Shown here: positions 63,954 to 64,000 of the stretch, in pieces
Position numbering within the stretch: the stretch's first letter is position 1
Layout: each line of letters starts with the position of its first letter
Position numbers and translations under genes: made by a program
Assembly (NCBI RefSeq): GCF_004001245.1
Contig: NZ_AP018724.1
Location: 1,232,501-1,296,500 of the forward strand
Origin: Sulfurivermis fontis
GTDB lineage: Bacteria > Pseudomonadota > Gammaproteobacteria > Thiohalomonadales > Thiohalomonadaceae
DNA: 64,000 nucleotides
Direction: 5' to 3'
Notes under the pieces: generated by a model
What the model was told of the DNA's origin: nothing
What the model saw: only the letters and a program-made list of their open reading frames with translations
Database searches by the model: none

Positions 63954-64000
63954 GCCTTTTCGTCCTCCGTGGCGGTCACATCGCGGGCTGCCACTTCGAT
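63950..64000 (-). CDS. Possible C-terminal end of a gene entering from the right edge
   Basis: On the minus strand a TAG stop at 63950-63952 is preceded by an open frame to the window edge, ending EVAARDVTATEDEKA. The hydrophilic, acidic tail looks like a natural C-terminus, and the convergent layout with the small membrane protein gene is plausible. Only about 16 residues are visible, so the family cannot be named. Confidence 0.3.
   Translation of the reverse strand: MEVAARDVTATEDEKA

Overview
The window is GC-rich, densely packed bacterial chromosome. Gene content and order (System I cytochrome c maturation, comEC-exbB-exbD-msbA-lpxK-ycaR-kdsB, rne/rluC, an uncoupled dapC-dapD-dapE series, hpnCDE) fit a gammaproteobacterium of the Chromatiales/Ectothiorhodospiraceae type. 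That placement rests on recognised families and synteny only; there is no rRNA gene here. I saw no tRNA, rRNA, CRISPR array, prophage or intact transposase.

Layout. 1-425: 5' end of a multisubunit Na+/H+ antiporter subunit A gene leaving the left edge. 623-7786: a YdcH-like small protein, then the complete ccmABCDEFGHI series for haem export and cytochrome c assembly, closed by a strong hairpin. 8254-15486 (minus): a six-gene hydrogenase-4/complex I-like operon (hyfB-C-E-F-G-I order) whose catalytic subunit has lost all four NiFe cysteines, so it looks like an Ehr-type (energy-converting hydrogenase related) complex rather than a hydrogenase. 15.7-19.3 kb: small unknown genes, a stretch matching the end of an Illumina adapter, and a P2-type cation ATPase. 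19.5-25.0 kb: ubiA-bioA, a host-attachment family protein and hrpB.

25.1-29.0 kb is an accessory segment bracketed by two inverted copies of an IS5-like miniature element. It holds a coiled-coil protein of unknown function, a nucleotidyltransferase-fold gene behind a palindromic operator-like site, two small ORFs and two paralogous membrane proteins. 29.0-36.9 kb: a SprA-like putative metalloprotease, a LemA/GIDE pair, a kinase-fusion/membrane-protein pair, a nuclease-fold-like protein, a YoaA/DinG helicase and an outer-membrane protein. 37-43 kb: tsaB, a protein with calcium-loop-like repeats, and the lysine/diaminopimelate genes dapC, dapD, an arsC-like gene and dapE, separated by repeat elements.

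43.4-54.0 kb is an envelope block: lolC-lolD lipoprotein release, DUF2062, comEC, exbBD, msbA-lpxK (lipid A flipping and 4'-phosphorylation), ycaR, kdsB (CMP-Kdo) and a low-molecular-weight phosphatase. 54.0-59.6 kb: rne, divergent from rluC-HAD phosphatase-sppA, ended by a third miniature element. 59.9-63.7 kb: yciK-like dehydrogenase and hpnE-hpnD-hpnC, which make squalene for hopanoids. A small membrane protein and the possible C-terminus of another gene close the window.

Repeats are the other theme: three IS5-like MITE copies (two placed directly behind stop codons), a tandem of a module found inside that MITE, two families of long inverted repeats in the dap and lol regions, and several short extragenic palindromes.
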